64,000 bases of DNA from an uncultured Reyranella sp. (lineage in GTDB: Bacteria > Pseudomonadota > Alphaproteobacteria > Reyranellales > Reyranellaceae): the NCBI RefSeq assembly GCF_945957355.1, contig NZ_CAMFKM010000005.1, positions 124,001-188,000 on the forward strand, given 5' to 3'. The notes beneath the pieces are model-generated. The model did not search any database and was not told where the DNA came from. It worked only from the letters and a program-made list of their open reading frames with translations. Every line of letters begins with the position of its first letter. The stretch's first letter is position 1. Shown here piece after piece: positions 57,870-64,000 of the stretch. The position numbers were made by a program, and so were the translations under genes.

Positions 57870-57887
57870 TACGTATAGTCCCCTAGG
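57870..57887 (+). promoter_or_regulatory. FixJ-like binding site candidate
   Basis: TACGTATAGTCCCCTAGG resembles FixJ-type sites, in which a GTA-GTAG-like half is followed by a C-rich CCCTA half. It lies 97 bases upstream of the 44-residue membrane protein and 3.6 kb from fixLJ. The match is from memory of the motif and has not been scored. Confidence 0.4.
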
Positions 57888-57983
57888 TCAATTCCTGAAT
57901 TGCCGGCGGGTGCGGGTCCGCTTAGCCACCTGTCTAGAGAAGGAGCGCCGTGCGCGGTGACGGCATGGGTACAGGAGGGCGAC

Positions 57984-58118
57984 ATGACCAAGCATGACAA
58001 GAGGATGACCTCCGGAGAGTTCGTCCATGACGTCAGTGCCATTGGATTGTGGCTGTTCGTCGCCATCCTGCTCGTTCTGGCTGCGGGCGCCGCTTTCGAG
58101 TCTCTCGCGACCCGCTGA
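57984..58118 (+). CDS. 44-residue single-helix membrane protein
   Basis: This small gene has a strong AGGAGGG ribosome site. The product is MTKHDKRMTSGEFVHDVS, then one helix (IGLWLFVAILLVLAAGAAFE) and a short SLATR end. I do not recognise it. It lies between the DUF2189 gene and the COG2836 gene in the cbb3 region, downstream of a FixJ-like site. Small single-helix proteins often attach to oxidases, but that is inference. Confidence 0.7.
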   Translation: MTKHDKRMTSGEFVHDVSAIGLWLFVAILLVLAAGAAFESLATR

Positions 58119-58137
58119 ATCTCGACAAACCCGGCTG

Positions 58138-58872
58138 CTAGAGCCTCTGGCCCGCCAGGGCGAGCATGACCAGCGCGTTGCCGGCGAGGAGTGGAGGGCT
58201 GACCCAGCGGGCGATCGTCCGCAGGTGTCGCCGCATGATCAACCCGCCCCAGCCGACGGCGATGAGCGCCGGCACGGTGCCCACTGCGAAGCACGACATG
58301 GCGAAGGCGCCCGTCACGACTGATCCGGTTCCAGCCGCCGCGGCCAATGCAGCATAGAGCAGGCCGCAAGGCAGGAACCCCAGGACGATGCCCAGGCCAT
58401 ACCGCGCAACCGAAGTCTGTGAGGCAGAGAGGGGGGCGGCGAGCCGCGCCACGAGATTTGTCGCGGGCGACGCGGCGTTCAGGGCGAGGCCGAGGGCCTG
58501 GGCTGCCAGCAGGCCGGCTGCCGCGACCAGCAGGGCCGCCGACAGCCAGTTGAAGATCTCGAGCGAGGCGAAGACAGCCGTTGCTCCGCCCGCGAGGGCC
58601 CCAAGCCCTGTATAGGTCGTGAAACGGCCGAGATGGTAGGGCACGAGCAGTGCGCCGGCGAGGCGGTGCCACTCGCCATAAGGCCCGCCCGCTGGCCGTT
58701 CGGCATCGGCCATGACCTGACCCAGGACGAACGGGCCGCACATACCGACGCAATGCACGAGGCTGCCGGCAAGGCCGGCCAGAAGCAGCGCCGCCGGCAG
58801 GCCAAACGGCATCGATGCGGCGGCCATCAGGCCGTCGCCGCACATCGCAAGGAACCGGGAGAAAATATCCAT
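58138..58872 (-). CDS. COG2836-type membrane protein (TauE/SafE-like, cytochrome-associated)
   Basis: This 244-residue membrane protein has six or seven helices and the marks of the COG2836 group: GLAGSLVHCVGMCGPFVLGQ with two cysteines and GIVLGFLPCGLLYAALAAAA with a Pro-Cys motif. Members are often found with cbb3 oxidase and copper genes and are proposed to help metal or thiol handling. The ATG at 58872 was chosen over a TTG at 58881. An FNR/FixK box lies 36 bases upstream, and no strong ribosome site is seen. Confidence 0.82.
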   Translation of the reverse strand: MDIFSRFLAMCGDGLMAAASMPFGLPAALLLAGLAGSLVHCVGMCGPFVLGQVMADAERPAGGPYGEWHRLAGALLVPYHLGRFTTYTGLGALAGGATAVFASLEIFNWLSAALLVAAAGLLAAQALGLALNAASPATNLVARLAAPLSASQTSVARYGLGIVLGFLPCGLLYAALAAAAGTGSVVTGAFAMSCFAVGTVPALIAVGWGGLIMRRHLRTIARWVSPPLLAGNALVMLALAGQRL

Positions 58873-58907
58873 CGCCGGCAATGGACCACGATTTTCACCG
58901 GTGGCGA

Positions 58908-58921
58908 TTGACCTGCGTCAA
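58908..58921. promoter_or_regulatory. FNR/FixK-type box between COG2836 and usp genes
   Basis: TTGACCTGCGTCAA matches the TTGA-N6-TCAA core. It is 36 bases from the COG2836 start and 55 bases from the usp start, and may act on either or both. Confidence 0.8.
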
Positions 58922-58975
58922 GGTCCTGCCCTTCGGCGGTCGGCACGATGGCATTCGATCCACAGGAGGCTGCCC

Positions 58976-59815
58976 ATGACCTACAAGACGATCTTGGTTC
59001 ACTGTGATGCCGCTCCGAAGGTTGGCCAGAGGCTGACCGTTGCGGCGGAGCTGGCGGAGCGCTATGGCGCCCATCTGGTCGGCATGCATGCCCGCCCGCC
59101 GCTCGAAGCGCCCATCTTCTTCGAGGGTGGCGTCGCCATGGATTCCCTGTTCGCGAGCTACGAAGCCAGCGCCGACGCCGACCAGGCCGCTGCGCTCACG
59201 GCCTTCCAGAAGGCTGTCAAGGAACGCCGCGTTCCGTCCCACGAATGGCGCGTGACCGACGGCTTCATCGATTCCGAGCTCGTCATCCAGGCGCGTTATA
59301 CCGACCTCCTCGTCCTGGGTCAGACCGATCCCGATGCCCAGACGCCCACCCCGTCGGACCTGCCCGAAGCCGTCGTCCTGGCAAGCGGCCGGCCGACCCT
59401 CGTCGTACCGCATATCGGGGTACGCGCCCCGATTGGCGAGTCCGTGCTGCTCTGCTGGAATGCCAGCCGCGAGAGCGCGCGCGCCGCGGCCGATGCCCTG
59501 CCGTTCCTCCGCAAGGCGAAGAAGGTCGTCGTCCTCGTGGTCGATCCGCGGACATCGCCCGACGGTCATGGCGCGGAGCCGGGTGCGGATGTTGCGCACT
59601 GGCTTACCCGGCACGGAGTCAACGTGACGGTGCAGCGCGACGTTGCCGCGGACAGCGATGTCGGTGCCGTCATTCTCTCTCGTGCCGCGGATATCGGCAG
59701 CGACCTGATCGTGATGGGGGTCTACGGCCATTCGCGCGTGCGCGAGATGGTGCTGGGTGGCGTCAGCCGCACGCTGCTCGCGAGCATGACCGTCCCTGTG
59801 CTGATCTCCCACTAA
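58976..59815 (+). CDS. Universal stress protein, two-domain
   Basis: This 279-residue protein has two Usp domains. The first starts MTYKTILVHCDAAPKVGQRL; the second (about residue 155 on) starts SVLLCWNASRESARAAADAL and ends in the ATP-binding motif GVYGHSRVREMVLGGVSRTL. Only the second carries a clear G-x2-G-x9-G-S/T site. Usp proteins of this kind are common members of FNR/FixK regulons. AGGAGG lies seven bases before the ATG; hemN follows 13 bases downstream. Confidence 0.9.
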   Translation: MTYKTILVHCDAAPKVGQRLTVAAELAERYGAHLVGMHARPPLEAPIFFEGGVAMDSLFASYEASADADQAAALTAFQKAVKERRVPSHEWRVTDGFIDSELVIQARYTDLLVLGQTDPDAQTPTPSDLPEAVVLASGRPTLVVPHIGVRAPIGESVLLCWNASRESARAAADALPFLRKAKKVVVLVVDPRTSPDGHGAEPGADVAHWLTRHGVNVTVQRDVAADSDVGAVILSRAADIGSDLIVMGVYGHSRVREMVLGGVSRTLLASMTVPVLISH

Positions 59816-59828
59816 GGGCCCTGCACTG

Positions 59829-61172
59829 ATGGACGCCCAGACCATCGCCGCGTACGACCGCTCGGTCCCCCGCTATACGAGCTACCCGACGGCAGCGCAG
59901 TTCCATGGCGCCGTCGGAGCGGTGCAGCACAAGGCCTGGCTTGCCGACCTCGAGCGAGCCTGCTCGACGGTCTATCTCCACGTCCCCTTCTGCGCACGCC
60001 TGTGCTGGTACTGTGCCTGTCACACGGCGGCGATGAACCGCGTGGATTCGCTCGGCGCCTATGCCCAGGCATTGGCGAAGGAAATCGATCTCGTCGCCGA
60101 AGCCGTTCCCGGGCTGATGGTCGGCCAGATCCAGTGGGGGGGCGGCACGCCGTCCCAGCTCGGCCACGCGAACCTCGTCGAGGTGTCGAAGCGGCTCGCC
60201 GGACGCTTCGACCGGCGCAGCGGCTCGGAAACCTCGATGGAGGTGGATCCCCGCTTCTGCGATGACGAGTTCGTGTCGACGATGAAGGCGATAGGCGTCG
60301 ATCGCGTGAGTCTCGGCGTGCAGGACTTCGACCTGGACGTGCAGAAGGCGATCAACCGGATGCAGTCGGTCGAGGACACGGCTTCCGCCATTGCGAGGGT
60401 CCGCGCCGCGGGCATCCGCCACATAAACATCGATCTCGTCTATGGCCTGCCCCGGCAGACGCCGGAGACGCTGGCTCGCACACTCGACGCCGCTCTCGAG
60501 CTGGCACCGGATCGCTTTGCCGTCTTCGCCTATGCGCACGTACCCTGGATGAAGGCCCGCCAGCGCCTGATCGACGCGGAGAGCCTGCCTGGGGCGGCCG
60601 ACCGCGCCGCCATGGCGGAGCTGGTGGCGCAGCGCCTCGTCGAGGGAGGCTATACGAGGATCGGGCTCGACCACTATGCGCACCCGAGCGATCCGCTTGC
60701 CACCGCGGCGGACCGCGGCCGGCTGCGGCGCAGCTTCCAGGGATATGTCGTGGTCGACCAGCCATCGGTCGTCGGCCTGGGCGCCTCGGCGATTTCCAGC
60801 CTGCCGCGCGGGTACACCCAGAACGTGGCGGATCCGGCGCGTTATCGCACGTACATGGAGGCCGGATGCTTCGCCGCGGTCCGGGGCCTCGAGTTCGCGG
60901 GAGAGGACCGGCTACGGGGCGAGATCATCGAGAAGCTGATGTGCAATTTCTCGGTCGATCTCGGTGATGTCTGTCGCCGTCACGGCGCGTCGGCCGAATC
61001 GTTCCTTTCCGACGTGGCGGCGCTTCCCAAGCTCGTCAGTGACGGGCTGGTCCGGCGCGATGGTGAGTCCCTGCACGTCACCGAGCACGGGCGCCCGCTG
61101 CTGCGTTTCGTGTGCGCCGCGTTCGACGCCCATCTCGGCCACGTCGACGGCCGGCATTCCCGCGGCATCTGA
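59829..61172 (+). CDS. hemN: Oxygen-independent coproporphyrinogen III oxidase
   Basis: This 447-residue radical SAM enzyme converts coproporphyrinogen III to protoporphyrinogen IX without O2, so haem synthesis continues at low oxygen. The cluster motif is C55-ARL-C59-WY-C62 in HVPFCARLCWYCACH; GGGTPSQL, DRVSLGVQDFDLDVQKAINR and NIDLVYGLPRQT follow, with the C-terminal HemN domain (RGLEFAGEDRLRGEIIEKLM). Length and the leading RYTSYPTA are those of true HemN and not HemW. It is in line with the usp gene and so probably FixK-controlled. Confidence 0.96.
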   Translation: MDAQTIAAYDRSVPRYTSYPTAAQFHGAVGAVQHKAWLADLERACSTVYLHVPFCARLCWYCACHTAAMNRVDSLGAYAQALAKEIDLVAEAVPGLMVGQIQWGGGTPSQLGHANLVEVSKRLAGRFDRRSGSETSMEVDPRFCDDEFVSTMKAIGVDRVSLGVQDFDLDVQKAINRMQSVEDTASAIARVRAAGIRHINIDLVYGLPRQTPETLARTLDAALELAPDRFAVFAYAHVPWMKARQRLIDAESLPGAADRAAMAELVAQRLVEGGYTRIGLDHYAHPSDPLATAADRGRLRRSFQGYVVVDQPSVVGLGASAISSLPRGYTQNVADPARYRTYMEAGCFAAVRGLEFAGEDRLRGEIIEKLMCNFSVDLGDVCRRHGASAESFLSDVAALPKLVSDGLVRRDGESLHVTEHGRPLLRFVCAAFDAHLGHVDGRHSRGI

Positions 61173-61185
61173 AGAAGGAATCGTC

Positions 61186-61401
61186 ATGAGTACTTACGAA
61201 ATGGTCTCCCGGCACGTCGAGGCGGCGCTGGCCGAGGCATCGAAGCAGGGGATAGCCGACGACGTGGTCGCGCGCTGCCTGCTCTCGGAGGCGATTCGCA
61301 TCTTCCGGCTGGGCCGTCCGAACGACGACATCGCGGCCGAACTCACGGCGGCCATCGACAATCTCGACGAGGACGCGCCGCTCTCCTTCATAAGACCCTG
61401 A
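61186..61401 (+). CDS. Unknown 71-residue protein
   Basis: This small soluble, mostly helical protein (MSTYEMVSRHVEAALAEASK, then DDVVARCLLSEAIRIFRLGR and an acidic NLDEDAPLSFIRP end) is not one I recognise. It starts 13 bases after hemN with GAAGGAA as ribosome site, so it is likely in the usp-hemN transcript. Coding character is supported by position, ribosome site and length, not by known homology. Confidence 0.65.
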   Translation: MSTYEMVSRHVEAALAEASKQGIADDVVARCLLSEAIRIFRLGRPNDDIAAELTAAIDNLDEDAPLSFIRP

Positions 61402-61472
61402 TTGCCTCCGGCGCTCCGGCGCGTGCTATAGTTCACGTGTCATGGTGATGCGCCGATGAGCCGGATGCCCCG

Positions 61473-62627
61473 ATGAGCCATACGTCGATCGCGCTTGCGC
61501 TCGAGGCAGCGGAGGCGCGCCTGCGGTCCATCCTGCAGACCGTGCCCGACGCCATGATCATCATCGATGAGCGTGGCCGTATCGAATCGCTCAGCACGAC
61601 GGCGGAGCGCCTGTTCGGGTACGACGCGGACGAAGCGTGCGGCCGCAACGTCAGCCTGCTGATGCCGTCGCCCTATCGCGAGCAGCACGACGCCTATATC
61701 GAGCGCTACCTCACGACCGGAGAGCGGCGGATCATCGGCATTGGCCGCATCGTCGTGGGCCAGCGCAAGGACGGAACGACGTTCCCGATGCACCTCACGG
61801 TGGGCGAGTTGCGCACCGGCGACCGCCATCACTTCACCGGCTTCATCCGCGACCTGACCGACCAGCAGCTCACGGAGGACCGGCTGAAGGAGCTGCAGTC
61901 CGAAGTAACCCATATGTCGAGGTTCACGGCGCTCGGCGAGATGGCGTCGACGCTTGCACACGAGATCAACCAGCCGTTGACGGCCATCAGCAACTACCTC
62001 AAGGGATCGCGCCGGCTGCTCGAGCGCATGGAAGGCGAGAACGTCGACATGCTGCGGGATGCCGTCTCCAAGGCGGCCGACCAGGCCCTGCGGGCCGGGC
62101 AGATCATCCGTCGCCTTCGCGAGTTCGTGGCGCGAGGGGAGAGCGAGCGGCGGATCGAGAGTCTTCCCAAGCTGATCGAGGATGCGAGCACGCTCGCGCT
62201 CGTCGGTGCGAGGGAGCACGGTATTGCGGTCACGTTCAGGCTCGATCCCGGCGCCGATCTCGTCCTGGCGGACCGGATCCAGATCCAGCAGGTGCTCGTC
62301 AACCTGATGCGCAACGCCATAGACGTGATGAGCGAGGGAGGGGAGATCCGGCGGCTCGATATCGCCACGGTCGCGGGCCCCGACGATCAGGTCGAGGTAA
62401 CTGTCGCCGACACCGGATCGGGCCTCGCGCCGGAAGTGGCGAGGCAGCTTTTCCAACCCTTCGTCACGACCAAGCGCAAGGGCATGGGCCTCGGCCTTTC
62501 GATCTGTCGCACGATCGTCGAGGCGCACGGTGGAAAGATCTGGGTCGAGTCGCCTGCGGATGGCGGCACGATCTTCCACTTCACCCTGCGTGCCGCCGCA
62601 GACGACCGGGAGACGGACGATGCCTAG
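61473..62627 (+). CDS. fixL: Oxygen sensor histidine kinase FixL (haem PAS)
   Basis: This 384-residue soluble kinase has one PAS domain (about 13-130) of the FixL haem type: proximal ligand His72 in PYREQHDAYIERYL and the regulatory Arg92 in IIGIGRIVVGQRKDGTTFP, matching the known His200 and Arg220 of Bradyrhizobium FixL. The HisKA box has His163 in LAHEINQPLTAISNYLKG; the ATPase domain has NLMRNAIDVM, VADTGSGLAPE and GMGLGLSICRTIVEAHGG. O2 on the haem shuts off the kinase; without O2 it phosphorylates FixJ. Its stop overlaps fixJ by eight bases. Confidence 0.95.
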   Translation: MSHTSIALALEAAEARLRSILQTVPDAMIIIDERGRIESLSTTAERLFGYDADEACGRNVSLLMPSPYREQHDAYIERYLTTGERRIIGIGRIVVGQRKDGTTFPMHLTVGELRTGDRHHFTGFIRDLTDQQLTEDRLKELQSEVTHMSRFTALGEMASTLAHEINQPLTAISNYLKGSRRLLERMEGENVDMLRDAVSKAADQALRAGQIIRRLREFVARGESERRIESLPKLIEDASTLALVGAREHGIAVTFRLDPGADLVLADRIQIQQVLVNLMRNAIDVMSEGGEIRRLDIATVAGPDDQVEVTVADTGSGLAPEVARQLFQPFVTTKRKGMGLGLSICRTIVEAHGGKIWVESPADGGTIFHFTLRAAADDRETDDA

Positions 62628-63231
62628 CCAGGTCGTTCACGTGATCGACGACGATGTCGACGTCCGGCAGTCGCTCGCCTTCCTGCTCAGCACCGCAGGC
62701 CTTGCCGTGCGCGTGCATGATTCCGCGATCGCATTTCTGAAGGTCCTGCCGGACGCCCAGCCGGGGTGCGTGGTCACCGATATCCGCATGCCGGAGATGG
62801 ACGGGCTGGAACTGCAACGCCGCCTTCTAGAGCTCAAGGCGAGCTTTCCCGTGATCGTGATGACCGGCCATGGCGATGTGCCCATGGCGGTGGAGGCCAT
62901 GAAGGCCGGCGCCGTCGACTTCATCGAGAAGCCGTTCGACGACGAAACCCTTCTCTCCGCGATCAGGTCGGCACTCGACAGCCATGCCCGCAATCGCGAG
63001 CGCGAGGACCGCGTGGTCACGATACGCAAGCGTCTCGAGGCCCTGTCCGGCCGGGAGCGCGACGTCCTGCGGGGGCTCGCCGCCGGCAAGGCGAACAAGG
63101 TGATCGCCTACGATCTCGGCATTAGCGCCCGCACGGTCGAGGTCTATCGCGCCAACGTGATGACCAAGATGCAGGCCGACAGCCTCTCCGAACTGGTGCG
63201 CATGGTCCTCCTGGCCGAGGGAGAATCCTAG
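62620..63231 (+). CDS. fixJ: Response regulator FixJ
   Basis: This 203-residue regulator has a receiver domain with Asp10-Asp12 pocket, phospho-acceptor Asp54 (CVVTDIRMPEMDG), MTGHGDVPMAVEAMKAGAVD and Lys in FIEKPFDD, and a LuxR-type C-terminal helix-turn-helix (LSGRERDVLRGLAAGKANKV, SARTVEVYRANVMTKM). Phosphorylated FixJ activates fixK and similar targets. The ATG lies inside the end of fixL (8-base overlap), so translation is coupled. Confidence 0.95.
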   Translation: MPSQVVHVIDDDVDVRQSLAFLLSTAGLAVRVHDSAIAFLKVLPDAQPGCVVTDIRMPEMDGLELQRRLLELKASFPVIVMTGHGDVPMAVEAMKAGAVDFIEKPFDDETLLSAIRSALDSHARNREREDRVVTIRKRLEALSGRERDVLRGLAAGKANKVIAYDLGISARTVEVYRANVMTKMQADSLSELVRMVLLAEGES

Positions 63232-63234
63232 AAT

Positions 63235-63248
63235 TTGCGCTGGATCAA
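63235..63248 (+). promoter_or_regulatory. FixK-type box before stand-alone receiver gene
   Basis: TTGCGCTGGATCAA fits the broader FixK2 pattern TTG(A/C)-N6-(T/G)CAA. It starts three bases after the fixJ stop and ends 33 bases before the receiver ATG. One half is less conserved than in the other boxes. Confidence 0.55.
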
Positions 63249-63281
63249 CGCGGCACCGGCCGCTTTGGGCGACTTTGCTGC

Positions 63282-63653
63282 ATGTCGAAGGCTCCCGATG
63301 TCATTCTGCTCGTCGATGACGATGCTGCCGTGCGCAACGCGCTCAAGTTCTCGCTGGAGATGGAGGGATTCAGTGTCCGGCTCTTTGCCACGCCGGATGC
63401 CCTGCTGGCCGAGAAGGACCTGCCCGCCGGCGCATGCCTTGTCATCGACTACCGAATGCCCGACATCGACGGGCTCGAACTCGTGGAGCGGCTGCGGAGC
63501 CGGGGCGTTGCCCTGCCGATCCTCCTGATCAGCGGCCGGGTAACGCGCTCCCTGCGATCCCGGGCCTCCAGTCTGGGGATCAGCGATGTGCTGGAGAAAC
63601 CGCTTTCCGATCTGGCCGGCAGCATCAGGCGAGTCCTGGATGCGAGGTCCTGA
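63282..63653 (+). CDS. Stand-alone receiver-domain protein
   Basis: This 123-residue protein is a receiver domain alone: acidic pocket Asp12-Asp14 (LLVDDDAAVRNALKF), phospho-acceptor Asp56 in CLVIDYRMPDIDGLEL, Ser in LLISGRV and Lys in DVLEKPLSD. With no output domain it probably acts as a phosphate sink or brake on FixL, or as a protein-binding switch. A FixK-type box upstream would make it a feedback element. It follows fixJ by 50 bases. Confidence 0.85.
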   Translation: MSKAPDVILLVDDDAAVRNALKFSLEMEGFSVRLFATPDALLAEKDLPAGACLVIDYRMPDIDGLELVERLRSRGVALPILLISGRVTRSLRSRASSLGISDVLEKPLSDLAGSIRRVLDARS

Positions 63654-63666
63654 CCGTCATGTTTCG

Positions 63667-64000
63667 ATGCCGGCGACGCTCCTCGGATTCGTGATCCGCT
63701 CGTCGGGCCGCCATCAGGCGGCCTTGGCCGTCCTGTCGATCCTGGTCTTCCTCCTGAGCGCGGCTCCCCTGGAGCTGCAGCGCCGTGTGATCAACGTCCT
63801 GGTGGACCGCGGCGCCTTCGAGTCCGTGTTGTGGCTGGCTGCCGCCTATGTCGGCGTCGTGCTCTCCGAGCAGAGCCTGAAGCTCTGCCTCAACGTCTAT
63901 CGCGGCTGGGTCGCGGAGGATTCGGTGCGGCGCCTGCGCAGTCTCGTCGGGGAATATGCCGGCCGGGCCAAGCGTGACGTCAGCGGCGAGGAAGCCGGAG
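63667..64000 (+). CDS. ABC transporter transmembrane domain, cut by window end
   Basis: The 111 codons present start MPATLLGFVIRSSGRHQAAL and show a first helix (LAVLSILVFLLSAAPLELQR), a periplasmic loop (RRVINVLVDRGAFESVL), a second helix (WLAAAYVGVVLSEQSLKLCL) and VAEDSVRRLRSLVGEYAGRA, the layout of an exporter-type ABC membrane domain. The rest, including the ATPase, lies beyond base 64000. It begins 13 bases after the receiver gene and may share its transcript. Confidence 0.75.
   Translation, partial: MPATLLGFVIRSSGRHQAALAVLSILVFLLSAAPLELQRRVINVLVDRGAFESVLWLAAAYVGVVLSEQSLKLCLNVYRGWVAEDSVRRLRSLVGEYAGRAKRDVSGEEAG

Noticed and set aside
57886..57904. GTCAATTCCTGAATTGC as another FNR/FixK box
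   Set aside because: The half-sites are in the wrong order for TTGA-N6-TCAA, so it does not fit the motif.

Overview
The window is a gene-dense, high-GC chromosomal segment with no rRNA, tRNA, CRISPR array or insertion sequence that I can see. Gene content points to an alphaproteobacterium of the Hyphomicrobiales/Reyranella kind: a full ccoNOQPGHIS (fixNOQPGHIS) cluster with a haem-type FixL and FixJ, a split metH, many CaiB-type CoA transferases and acyl-CoA dehydrogenases, and TRAP and Bug-type solute receptors. The genus is a guess; the class is fairly secure.

Layout. 1-10.3 kb: two divergent CoA transferases, a DUF2867 gene, an OmpW-type porin, three acyl-CoA dehydrogenases with a DUF1993 gene between the first two, an AEC permease, a TauD-type dioxygenase and a DUF992 lipoprotein. 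10.4-17.4 kb (minus strand): a lysine/alanine-rich basic protein, then a tightly overlapping methionine operon (ArsR/methyltransferase regulator, metF, metH N-half, metH C-half, TSUP permease). 17.6-24 kb: mlaA, mlaC, cysE, a TIM-barrel isomerase, a membrane-anchored unknown, a TPR protein and a small ion-channel-like protein. 24-33.6 kb: enoyl-CoA hydratase/TetR pair, ettA, a symporter-fused hybrid histidine kinase and LuxR regulator (CrbS/CrbR-like), an MHS-family symporter and ppa.

33.8-48.5 kb: two large autotransporters with almost the same C-terminal barrel but different passengers. They flank htpG and a solute-uptake region (TRAP dctMQP, two Bug receptors, an amidohydrolase). The first autotransporter has an N-terminal passenger with the whole layout of a bilobal pepsin-like aspartic peptidase: two Asp motifs, a flap tyrosine and the C-terminal LGR-F motif. 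I regard this as the most unusual thing in the window. The second carries propeller-like repeats.

48.5-64 kb: the micro-oxic respiration block. On the minus strand lie ccoN-O-Q-P-G-H-I-S, a small membrane protein and an unknown 123-residue protein; on the plus strand lie a DUF2189 membrane protein, a 44-residue membrane peptide, a universal stress protein, hemN, a 71-residue unknown, fixL, fixJ, a stand-alone receiver and the start of an ABC transporter. Five FNR/FixK-type boxes (TTGA-N6-TCAA or a close variant) lie before ompW, the 123-residue unknown, ccoN/DUF2189, the COG2836/usp pair and the stand-alone receiver. They tie these genes into one low-oxygen regulon. No fixK/fnr gene is inside the window.
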